From: Actinomycetes bacterium
Lineage (GTDB): Bacteria > Actinomycetota > Acidimicrobiia > UBA5794
NCBI GenBank assembly: GCA_030598305.1
Contig: JAUVQC010000003.1
Coordinates: 1-18,741 of the forward strand
Length of the DNA stretch: 18,741 nucleotides
Direction of reading: 5' to 3'
In this document: positions 1 to 7,009 of the stretch, piece by piece
How positions within the stretch are numbered: position 1 is the first letter of the stretch
Layout: each line of letters opens with the position of its first letter
The notes under the pieces: generated by a model
What the model was told of the DNA's origin: nothing
Database searches by the model: none
The model's input: the letters and a program-made list of their open reading frames with translations, nothing else
Program-made: the position numbers and the translations under genes

Positions 1-1717
1 CAAGGACATCGCGTAGGGCCCAGTGAAGGATGTGCGTTCCCGAGTGATTCTTCCGGATTCGTTCACGTCTTGTTCCGTCGACAGTCGCCTCCGCGTCCTG
101 GCCCGCCAGGACGTATCCGGAGGTGACTGTGCCGCGATGTCCGTGCACTCCTGGTAGGTCGATCTGAGTGTCACCGATACGGGCGATGCCTGTCTCGGTG
201 GTGATCGTTCCTGTGTCACCGACCTGTCCGCCTGACTCTCCGTAGAACGGCGATCGACTCAGAAAGATCTCGATCTCTTGCCCCTCCTCAGCGCGGTCGA
301 CAGTCTCGCCTTCACGGAGGAGCGAGAGCACAAGGCCTGATCCTGTGAGATTGGCGTATCCGGTGAACTCGGTCTGGTCGATGCCGCCAAGGATCCTGCG
401 ATACATATCCGTTGGGTCACCGTCGGTGGAGCCCTTGAATGCTGCACGCGCCCTGTCCCGCTGCTGGTCCATCTCCCCGTCGAATCCGGACCTGTCAACC
501 GTCAACCCGCGTTCGGCGGCGATCTCCTCAGTGAGTTCGATGGGGAAACCGAACGTGTCGTGAAGTTTGAACGCTGTCGAACCCGGGATCTCAGTTCCCT
601 CACCGAGATCGTCGATGGCGATGTCGAGCATCTGTTCCCCTGATTCGAGTGTCTTGAGGAATCCGGTCTCTTCACGTTCGACGACACCGATGATGTGATC
701 CTGCTTTTCCACGATCGCGGGGTAGGCCTGTCCCATTTCGACCGCAACGGCGTCCACGAGCGACGCGGCGATCGGCTCTCTGGCTCCCAACATGTGGGCA
801 TGCCTCACGGCCCTGCGGACGAGACGGCGCAGTATGTAGCCGCGGCCCTCGTTCGATGGAACAACACCGTCGGCGATGAGGAACGTGAAAGAACGCGCAT
901 GATCCGCGAGGATTCGCAGGGAGATGTCGGTTCGCTCGCCATCTCCGTAGCTGACCCCGGTAGCGCCCTCGCCGATGGCCATGATCGCCCTGACGGTGTC
1001 TGTCTCGAAGAGCGAATTGACGTCTTGGAGAACCATCGCCATCCGCTCGAGTCCCATTCCGGTGTCGATGGACTTCATGGGAAGGTCGCCGACGACTTGG
1101 TACGGCTCGTCCTGGATGTACTGCATGAACACGAGGTTCCAGATCTCGACGAAACGTTCCTCATCGACGATCGGTCCGCCACCAGGGCCGAACTCGGGTC
1201 CACGATCGTAGAAGATCTCCGACGATGGCCCAGCGGGACCGGCGACGCCCATCTGCCAGAAGTTGTCCTTGTCACGACGTTGGAGACGATCCGGATCGAC
1301 ACCTACGACGTCCAGCCAAATTTCTGCGGCCTCATCATCGGTCTCGTGAACGGTGAACCAGAGTCTTTCCGTGTCTATCCCATAGCCCTCGGTCAGCAGT
1401 TCGTAGGCGAGAGGGATCGCCCGTTCCTTGAAATACTCACCAAAGGAGAAGTTTCCGAGCATCTCGAAGAACGAGGCATGTCTAGCCGTCGTCCCGATGA
1501 TTTCGATATCCTCGGTGCGCACACACTTCTGGGAACTCACCGCGTTGTCGTACGGAGCCTTCTCCTCCCCGGTCAGGAATGACTTGAATGGCACCATGCC
1601 CGCAACCGTGAGCAGCAGTGTCGGATCGACCGGAATCAACGAAGCCGACGGCACGACAACGTGACCGCGTTCGGCAAAGAAGTCGATGAAGGCGCTTCGA
1701 ATCTCGTTGGTGTTCAT
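1..1717 (-). CDS. alaS: Alanyl-tRNA synthetase, 3' end cut off by window edge
   Basis: Class II synthetase that charges tRNA-Ala with alanine in the cytoplasm and hydrolyses mischarged Ser/Gly-tRNA-Ala. The 572 codons present cover the catalytic domain, the tRNA-recognition helices and the beginning of the editing domain. Full AlaRS is usually about 870-900 residues, so the rest of editing, the oligomerisation region and C-Ala lie outside. Visible marks are CVRTEDIEIIGTTARH followed by FFEMLGNFSFGEYFK (about residues 65-97) and the first editing-site zinc motif HSGTH at residues 558-562. The ATG at 1717 is chosen because the protein begins with the typical NEIRSAFIDFF segment. No Shine-Dalgarno sequence lies within 4-12 nt upstream; instead a TAACCT hexamer overlaps the stop of the preceding gene 8 nt before the ATG. 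It sits 11 nt after the DUF6167-like gene, as in other actinobacteria. Identification is secure. Confidence 0.98.
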   Translation of the reverse strand, partial: MNTNEIRSAFIDFFAERGHVVVPSASLIPVDPTLLLTVAGMVPFKSFLTGEEKAPYDNAVSSQKCVRTEDIEIIGTTARHASFFEMLGNFSFGEYFKERAIPLAYELLTEGYGIDTERLWFTVHETDDEAAEIWLDVVGVDPDRLQRRDKDNFWQMGVAGPAGPSSEIFYDRGPEFGPGGGPIVDEERFVEIWNLVFMQYIQDEPYQVVGDLPMKSIDTGMGLERMAMVLQDVNSLFETDTVRAIMAIGEGATGVSYGDGERTDISLRILADHARSFTFLIADGVVPSNEGRGYILRRLVRRAVRHAHMLGAREPIAASLVDAVAVEMGQAYPAIVEKQDHIIGVVEREETGFLKTLESGEQMLDIAIDDLGEGTEIPGSTAFKLHDTFGFPIELTEEIAAERGLTVDRSGFDGEMDQQRDRARAAFKGSTDGDPTDMYRRILGGIDQTEFTGYANLTGSGLVLSLLREGETVDRAEEGQEIEIFLSRSPFYGESGGQVGDTGTITTETGIARIGDTQIDLPGVHGHRGTVTSGYVLAGQDAEATVDGTRRERIRKNHSGTHILHWALRDVL

Positions 1718-1725
1718 GGCAGGCG

Positions 1726-1731
1726 AGGTTA
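1726..1731 (-). promoter_or_regulatory. Possible -10 hexamer TAACCT for alaS
   Basis: The minus strand reads TAACCT, matching the TAnnnT form of actinobacterial -10 elements, 8 nt before the alaS ATG. Its first three bases are the TAA stop of the DUF6167-like gene. No convincing -35 is visible 16-19 nt upstream. With no Shine-Dalgarno sequence at alaS, this fits a leaderless or nearly leaderless start, but the call is inference. Confidence 0.35.
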
Positions 1732-1953
1732 GCCCGCCTTGGAATCCGACTCGGTCGACACATCCCTGAGAGCCGAACGTTGGAGACGTACACCCATGGC
1801 CTCGATCGTGTCAGCGGCGAGTGTTGCAGACGCCCTTGCAACTCCTTCGGGCGTGAGCTGTTCCTTCATGACACGAGCCCGATTGACAACGAACACCGCT
1901 GCACCAAGGGTGACGGCAGAACCAAAAGCGAACCAGCGAGCGCGAGTGAACAT
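1729..1953 (-). CDS. Small single-pass membrane protein, DUF6167-like
   Basis: A 74-residue protein with basic N-terminal residues (MFTRARW), one hydrophobic helix (about residues 7-24), then a soluble amphipathic tail containing LTPEGVAR (about 34-41) and a helical stretch to residue 62. The TM-VNR-LTPEG arrangement and the position just upstream of alaS resemble the short DUF6167 proteins that occur between rarA/rpsD and alaS in many actinobacteria. I base that on recalled family features, not a search. In those genomes a DUF948 protein often lies next to it; none is present here. Function is unknown. The ATG at 1953 is the first reasonable start: upstream codons in this frame run antisense to nothing recognisable and into rarA. 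It lacks a Shine-Dalgarno sequence but has TACGCT 7 nt upstream. Confidence 0.75.
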   Translation of the reverse strand: MFTRARWFAFGSAVTLGAAVFVVNRARVMKEQLTPEGVARASATLAADTIEAMGVRLQRSALRDVSTESDSKAG

Positions 1954-1960
1954 GGCAACC

Positions 1961-1966
1961 AGCGTA
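1961..1966 (-). promoter_or_regulatory. Possible -10 hexamer TACGCT before the DUF6167-like gene
   Basis: TACGCT on the minus strand, in the 49-nt gap after rarA, ends 7 nt before the ATG at 1953. That spacing would put transcription start at or next to the first base of the start codon. The gene has no Shine-Dalgarno sequence. A -35 element is not evident. Inference from spacing and motif form only. Confidence 0.35.
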
Positions 1967-2002
1967 GCTTGCCGACCAGCGACACCGAGCACACGGCCGT
2001 CT

Positions 2003-3343
2003 TCAGTTATGTGTCGTCCGTTGTTTTCCGAGGATCTTGTCGATTTTCGCGAGGCGCTCGGCGAGGTCGCGTTCGGCACCGACCTGCTTGGGGGCGTAGA
2101 GGACAGCTTCTGTATGCGGGTCGGGGAGATATTGCTGGGCGACCACCGCGGCGGGTGCGTCATGGGGGTACACGTAGCCCACGCCGATGCCCATGTCCTT
2201 CTCGCCCTGGGTCGCACCCGAGCGTAGGTGCGGAGGAACCTCCCCTGGAGCTCCCTCGGTGACGATTTCGATGCCGGCGTGCATGGCACCCTTCACGGTA
2301 TTGGACTTGGGCGCAAGAGCGAGATACAGCGATGCGTGGGTGAGCGCGTAATTCGCCTCAGGGAGACCAACCACCTCAACCGTCCTGAACGCCTCATTGG
2401 CGATCGACAGCGCGTGTACGTCGGCGAGTCCGACATCCTCTGAGGCGAACACGATCATGCGTCGTGCGATGAACTTCGGGTCCTCCCCCGCTTCGAGCAT
2501 CGTCTGGAGCCAGTAAATGACTGCATCAGGATCAGAGCCACGGAGCGACTTGATGAACGCGGAGATGACGTCGTAATGCCGATCGCCTGCCCGGTCGTAC
2601 CTGATGATGCGTCTCTGCAGTGCTTCTGCCACAGACGCCTCATCGAGACTCTCGAGACCACGGCCCTCGGCGATGGATGCTGCCATCTCGAGGGCGTTGA
2701 GCGCGAGCCGAGCGTCGCCTCCCACTCGATCCGCGAGGGCATCTCGGGCATCCGAATCGATCTTCACACCAAGGCCACGCATCGGATCCGACGCGGCCCT
2801 GTCAATGAGCTCGGCAACTTCATCGGGCGTCAGTGCCTCGGTGCGGAACACGGTCGCCCGCGAGATCAAGGGACTGTTGACCTCGAAGAACGGATTTTCC
2901 GTCGTTGCACCGATGAGGACGACCGTGCCGTCTTCGACTCCCGGCAGCAGCCCGTCCTGCTGTGCCTTGTTGAACCGATGAATCTCGTCGAGAAAGAGCA
3001 CGGTCCTGCCCCGTCCCTCACCCAGTCTTTGTCCGGCTCGGGCAAGCACCTCGCGAACATCCTTGATTCCGGCGCTCGTCGCGGACAACTGCTCGAAGTG
3101 TGCCTGGGTGGCATTCGAGATGAGGCGTGCGAGGGTCGTCTTGCCGGATCCTGGCGGACCCCAGAGGATCAGCGAACTCAGCTTCCCGGTCTCGACCATC
3201 GAACGGAATGCCGCGCCCTCTCCCAGGAGATGCGTCTGTCCGACGACCTCATCGAGGGTACGCGGGCGCATGCGTGCAGGGAGGGGCGCATGCACGCGAG
3301 TGACCTCTTCCCTTCGTGCCTCGAAGAGGTTGTCAGCTGTCAT
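2003..3343 (-). CDS. rarA: Replication-associated recombination ATPase RarA (MgsA)
   Basis: AAA+ ATPase of the RarA/MgsA/WRNIP1 family, which acts at stalled replication forks and single-stranded DNA junctions in the cytoplasm. The 446 residues match the family length. Walker A is GPPGSGKT (residues 62-69), Walker B with its extension is VLFLDEIHRFNKAQQ (115-129), sensor 1 lies in ATTEN (146-150), the likely arginine finger is R162 in SPLISR, and sensor 2 is GGDARLALN (208-216). The C-terminal tetramerisation part has ISAFIKSLRGSDPDAVIYWL and the family-typical GVGYVYPHDAP and QQYLPD. The start overlaps the aspS stop by one base (TGATG), implying translational coupling. It is followed by 49 nt and the DUF6167-like gene. 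Close relatives such as DnaX and RuvB are excluded by the C-terminal motifs. Confidence 0.97.
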   Translation of the reverse strand: MTADNLFEARREEVTRVHAPLPARMRPRTLDEVVGQTHLLGEGAAFRSMVETGKLSSLILWGPPGSGKTTLARLISNATQAHFEQLSATSAGIKDVREVLARAGQRLGEGRGRTVLFLDEIHRFNKAQQDGLLPGVEDGTVVLIGATTENPFFEVNSPLISRATVFRTEALTPDEVAELIDRAASDPMRGLGVKIDSDARDALADRVGGDARLALNALEMAASIAEGRGLESLDEASVAEALQRRIIRYDRAGDRHYDVISAFIKSLRGSDPDAVIYWLQTMLEAGEDPKFIARRMIVFASEDVGLADVHALSIANEAFRTVEVVGLPEANYALTHASLYLALAPKSNTVKGAMHAGIEIVTEGAPGEVPPHLRSGATQGEKDMGIGVGYVYPHDAPAAVVAQQYLPDPHTEAVLYAPKQVGAERDLAERLAKIDKILGKQRTTHN

Positions 3344-5139
3344 CAGACATTCGTATCAGCTTCCTCTTCCGCCCACGATGTCCTTACTTCTGGTCGTACA
3401 TCGATGCCCAACTCCATCAACTGAAGCTCCTCGACCCTGCTCGGGGATCCAGTGAGTGGATCAGCGCCCGTCTGTGTCTTTGGGAACGGGATGATCTCGC
3501 GGATGTTGGGTTCGTCCTGGAGAATGCTGACCATCCGGTCGATTCCGATGGCAAAGCCCGCATGCGGGGGCGTCCCATACCGAAGTGCCTCGAGGAACCA
3601 GCCGAAACGACTCTCGGCATCCTCGGCTGAGATGTCCATAACCTCGAAGACCTTGGCCTGAACCTCGGGATCGTGGATCCTCACACTCCCCGAGCCGAGC
3701 TCCGTGCCGTTGAGTACGAGGTCGTAGGCCTTGGAAATCGCTTCTTCGGGACTGTTCACGAAGGTGTCCAGATCGCCAGGATCAGTGAACGGGTGATGCG
3801 CCGGCGAGAGGCTTCCGTCCTCGCCGACCTCGAATACCGGAAAGTCGAGAATGAACGCGAACTTCAACACATCGTTGCCCTGCGGCTGACCGATGTGTAG
3901 ACGCAACTGGCCGAGGACATGGCTGACCATCTTCACGTCGTCCGCCGCGATGAGGAGAGTGTCACCCTTCTCAGCGCCCAATGCGGCCTTGATCTGGTCG
4001 AGCTCATTGTCGGAGAGAAACTTCGCGACCGGGGATCGCAGCGAACCGTCCTCCTCAACGACCATCCATACAAGACCCTTCGCACCCAGCTCCTGGGCTC
4101 TGGACACGAGAGCGTCGAGACCCGAACGAGACAGGCCGAGCGGACCGCCGTTGATTCCCCGCACCGTTCCACCCGATTCGATCGAGCCGGAGAACGCTTT
4201 GAACTCGGTATCCACGAACACACCGGACAGATCAGTGATCTCCATACCGAACCGAAGGTCAGGCTTATCGGTTCCGTATCGGTCCATGGCTTCGGCATAC
4301 GTCATTCGTTGCAGCGGAAGTTCGACCGTCTCGTCGCGAAGGTCATTCACGACCTCGACCACGACATCCTCCAGGACGTTGAGGACATCGTCCTGGCCCC
4401 AGAACGACCCCTCGAAGTCGAGTTGGGTGAACTCGATCTGACGATCGGCCCTGAAATCCTCGTCCCGGTAGCACTTGGCCACCTGGTAGTACCGCTCGAT
4501 GCCACCGATCATCAAGAGCTGTTTGAAGAGTTGCGGAGATTGCGGCAACGCATAGAAGTTGCCCGGCCGCAGGCGCGATGGCACAAGCATGTCCCGTGCA
4601 CCTTCGGGCGTCGAAGCTATGAGCGTTGGTGTCTCCACCTCGAGGAACTCATCGCGTTCCATCACACGACGCATGGCCGAGATAGCCCTGGAACGTGCCC
4701 GCAGGTTCTGCGACATCCGTGTGCGGCGCATGTCCAGATAGCGATACTGCAGTCGAAGCGTCTCGTCCACATCGACACGATCGTCGAGTTGAAATGGCAG
4801 GGGATCCGACGGGCTGAGGACGGCGAGGCTCACCGCAACGATCTCGATGGCGCCGGTTGGGAGATCATCGTTGGTGGTTCCCTCCGGACGGGGGCGCACC
4901 GTCCCGGTGATCTGCACGCAGAACTCCGCCCTCAAGCCGTGAAGCGCCTCCTCGGAAGCCGGTGCATCCTCGGGGTTCAGGACTACCTGGACGATTCCTG
5001 ACGAATCACGGAGGTCAACGAAGATCACCCCACCATGGTCGCGCCGCCGCCCGACCCACCCGGCGAGTGTCACAGAATCACCGACATTTTCGGCGCGGAG
5101 CTCGCCAGCTCCGACTGTCTTCATCTGGCTCGTAGCCAT
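3343..5139 (-). CDS. aspS: Aspartyl-tRNA synthetase, probably non-discriminating
   Basis: Class IIb synthetase that charges tRNA-Asp with aspartate. The 598 residues are the normal bacterial length. Order: OB-fold anticodon domain (about 1-110, WVGRRRDHGG at 28-37), catalytic core with motif 1 (FLEVETPTL, 165-173), motif 2 (CYRDEDFRADRQIEFTQLDF, 223-242), the bacterial GAD insertion (about 290-420), and motif 3 with GIDR at 532-535. His35 and Gly87 occupy the positions whose His/Gly pair is linked to tRNA-Asn recognition in Pseudomonas AspRS; discriminating enzymes such as E. coli have Leu and Lys. This suggests charging of both tRNA-Asp and tRNA-Asn, with GatCAB needed elsewhere. The ATG at 5139 is chosen because AAAGGAG ends 8 nt upstream; the internal ATG at 5124 would form an ATGA overlap but has no such site. 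It overlaps hisS by 19 nt. Confidence 0.97.
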   Translation of the reverse strand: MATSQMKTVGAGELRAENVGDSVTLAGWVGRRRDHGGVIFVDLRDSSGIVQVVLNPEDAPASEEALHGLRAEFCVQITGTVRPRPEGTTNDDLPTGAIEIVAVSLAVLSPSDPLPFQLDDRVDVDETLRLQYRYLDMRRTRMSQNLRARSRAISAMRRVMERDEFLEVETPTLIASTPEGARDMLVPSRLRPGNFYALPQSPQLFKQLLMIGGIERYYQVAKCYRDEDFRADRQIEFTQLDFEGSFWGQDDVLNVLEDVVVEVVNDLRDETVELPLQRMTYAEAMDRYGTDKPDLRFGMEITDLSGVFVDTEFKAFSGSIESGGTVRGINGGPLGLSRSGLDALVSRAQELGAKGLVWMVVEEDGSLRSPVAKFLSDNELDQIKAALGAEKGDTLLIAADDVKMVSHVLGQLRLHIGQPQGNDVLKFAFILDFPVFEVGEDGSLSPAHHPFTDPGDLDTFVNSPEEAISKAYDLVLNGTELGSGSVRIHDPEVQAKVFEVMDISAEDAESRFGWFLEALRYGTPPHAGFAIGIDRMVSILQDEPNIREIIPFPKTQTGADPLTGSPSRVEELQLMELGIDVRPEVRTSWAEEEADTNV

Positions 5140-6356
5140 CCTTCGATCTCCTTTGACGTAATCACTTCCTGGTCTCCCGTGTCGAGGTCTTTCACAGTGA
5201 CGTCATCCTCGGCCCACTCAGCGCCGATGACGATCGCGGATGCGGCCCTACGGCGATCCGCCTCCTTGAACTGTGCCTTGACCGAACGTTGTGTATCGGT
5301 CATGTCCGCCCTCAGATCTGCCGAGCGCAGTCGCGACGTGAGGTTTCTGGCGTCGGCACGCAGCGATTCATCGGCAACGACCACGAATGCGTCGAGCGCC
5401 GGACCGTGTTCTTCAGCACGGGAGGCCAGGAGGATCCGGTCGATACCCATCGCCAGCCCGACCGCGGGCGTGGGCTTGCCGCCAAGTAACTCGAACAGGC
5501 CGTCATACCGTCCGCCGCCGCCAACGGAACTCTGGGCAGCCTCATACCCGACAGGGATGTACTCCCACACCGTTCGGGTGTAATAGTCAAGACCCCGCAC
5601 CAGTTTGTCATCGATCACATAGGTGAGATCTAGGTTGTCGAGCCCGGTCTTCACGGCTTCGAAGTGCGTGGCGGCTTCATCCCCGAGGTAATCGATCGGC
5701 ACCGGCGCCCCAGCCACCACTTCCTGGTCAGTCTTGGAGTCCAGTACACGCATCGGGTTGGACTCGACACGTTTCTTCGAGTCGTCCGAGAGCTCATCGA
5801 AACGTTCGAGCAAGTAGGCACTGATGGCATCGCGATAGGTGGTCCTGTCCTGCGGATCACCTATGGAGTTGAGCCGTATCTCGACATCGGGAACGTCGAG
5901 ACGCTCGAGCAGCCGGTAGCCGAACTCGATGACCTCGACGTCCGCTTCTGGCGAGTCCGAGCCGAGGTACTCCACACCTGCCTGGGTGAACTGTCTCGTG
6001 CGGCCCTTCTGGGGTCGTTCGTAGCGGAACATCTCCCCCCAGTAGGCACCTTTGAAGCGACCCTGCACTCCGCCGTTCTGGATGACGGCGCGTACGACCG
6101 AGGCAGTCTGCTCCGGACGAAGTGTGATCGAGCGCCCACCCTTGTCCGCGAAGGTGTACATCTGTTTCTCAACGACCTCTGTCTCACCACCGACGCCGCG
6201 CGCGAATACCTCTGTGTCCTCAAACATGGGCGTGAGCACGAGGTCGTATCCGTAGAGTTCGGAGAGCTCGTCGAAGGCGGCGCGTGCAGTCCGCCACCAA
6301 CCCGAGTCTGGTGGCAACACGTCGTATGTGCCCTTCGGGGCTCTGTACATGGTCAC
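5121..6356 (-). CDS. hisS: Histidyl-tRNA synthetase
   Basis: Class IIa synthetase that charges tRNA-His in the cytoplasm, normally as a dimer. 411 residues, near the usual 420. The N-terminus has the signature APKGTYDVLPP (6-16). Next come TLRPE (78-82), motif 2 with GEMFRYERPQKGRTRQF (107-123, R111), the histidine-binding RGLDYYT (254-260), the glycine-rich SVGGGGRYDGL (277-287) and motif 3 GLAMGIDRIL (300-309). The C-terminal ~90 residues form the anticodon-binding domain. The GTG at 6356 gives a GTGA overlap with the preceding hydrolase gene and has AGGAG 5 nt upstream; an ATG at 6350 would also work but lies 11 nt from that site. Its 3' end overlaps aspS by 19 nt; the hisS-aspS pair is common in bacteria. 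Confidence 0.98.
   Translation of the reverse strand: MTMYRAPKGTYDVLPPDSGWWRTARAAFDELSELYGYDLVLTPMFEDTEVFARGVGGETEVVEKQMYTFADKGGRSITLRPEQTASVVRAVIQNGGVQGRFKGAYWGEMFRYERPQKGRTRQFTQAGVEYLGSDSPEADVEVIEFGYRLLERLDVPDVEIRLNSIGDPQDRTTYRDAISAYLLERFDELSDDSKKRVESNPMRVLDSKTDQEVVAGAPVPIDYLGDEAATHFEAVKTGLDNLDLTYVIDDKLVRGLDYYTRTVWEYIPVGYEAAQSSVGGGGRYDGLFELLGGKPTPAVGLAMGIDRILLASRAEEHGPALDAFVVVADESLRADARNLTSRLRSADLRADMTDTQRSVKAQFKEADRRRAASAIVIGAEWAEDDVTVKDLDTGDQEVITSKEIEGWLRAR
5148..5154 (-). promoter_or_regulatory. Strong ribosome binding site of aspS
   Basis: AAAGGAG on the minus strand, 8 nt before the ATG at 5139 and inside the last codons of hisS. It decides between two in-frame aspS starts, because the ATG at 5124 has no purine-rich site at a suitable distance. 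Confidence 0.75.
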
Positions 6357-7009
6357 AACAGCTCCTGGAGGAACGGGTTGTTCTGGCGTTCGGCGGCAAG
6401 AGTAGTGGTCGGACCGTGACCTGGAAGAACTGCCGTTTCCTCGGGAAGGGGCAAGACGCGGGATGCCATGGAATTCATCAGCGTCTCATAGGATCCGCCG
6501 GGGAGGTCAGTCCTGCCGATCGATCCCTGAAAGAGTTGATCTCCAGAGAACAACACCCCTTCGTCGGCCACATGGAAACAGCAGTGACCCGGTGTGTGTC
6601 CCGGCGTGAAGAGCACGTCGAAGTCCACACCAGCGATCGAGAGACGCTCGCCATCGGAGATGTCGACGAAGTCCGTCGTGACGAGTTCCTCGTCTCCGAG
6701 GGGGAATGCCGGTCCAAGTAGCGCTTGGAGCTGGAGCCGCGGGTGGCGTGCCATGTCAACATCATCGGGATGCATGTAGGCACGCACCGTTGCGGACGCG
6801 ACGCCGTCGATCCCCCCGACATGGTCAATATGGCCGTGTGTGACAAGCACGGCGACGGGCGTGAGATCGTGCCGGGCCAGAAGTTCACCGACGCCGCCGG
6901 GATCCGGCGGAGCGTCGACCACGACCGCAGGACCTCCCTTGTGCGGAGCAACGATGTACGTGTTCGTTTGGAAGTGCCACAAGGGTGCGGCATCGATGAG
7001 TAGCGTCAT
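6353..7009 (-). CDS. Metallo-beta-lactamase-fold hydrolase (glyoxalase II-like)
   Basis: A 218-residue soluble zinc hydrolase. It carries the fold's metal ligands: THGHIDH (57-63), the His in FTPGHTPGH, the Asp in LFSGDQLFQGSIGRTD, and the final His in LPGHGPTT. The GSIGRTDLPGG segment is typical of the glyoxalase II-like (YcbL/Rv2581c type) subgroup. Those act on thioesters or related small substrates, but glutathione is normally absent from actinobacteria, so hydroxyacylglutathione hydrolase would be an unsafe name and the substrate is unknown. A relative occupies the same place next to hisS in M. tuberculosis. The ATG at 7009 overlaps the relA stop as ATGA, and its own TGA overlaps the hisS GTG. 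No Shine-Dalgarno sequence is seen, consistent with reinitiation from relA. Confidence 0.9.
   Translation of the reverse strand: MTLLIDAAPLWHFQTNTYIVAPHKGGPAVVVDAPPDPGGVGELLARHDLTPVAVLVTHGHIDHVGGIDGVASATVRAYMHPDDVDMARHPRLQLQALLGPAFPLGDEELVTTDFVDISDGERLSIAGVDFDVLFTPGHTPGHCCFHVADEGVLFSGDQLFQGSIGRTDLPGGSYETLMNSMASRVLPLPEETAVLPGHGPTTTLAAERQNNPFLQELL

Noticed and set aside
3919..5001. Long plus-strand open frame (360 codons) opposite aspS, and similar ones at 695-1582, 2576-3424 and 5664-6419
   Set aside because: Each lies wholly antisense to a gene with clear family motifs, has no ribosome binding site of note and no recognisable domain. Long antisense frames are a usual by-product of GC-biased codon use.
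5122..5124. Internal aspS ATG forming an ATGA overlap with the hisS stop
   Set aside because: Attractive by analogy with other junctions, but the strong AAAGGAG is correctly spaced for the ATG at 5139 and nothing suitable precedes 5124.
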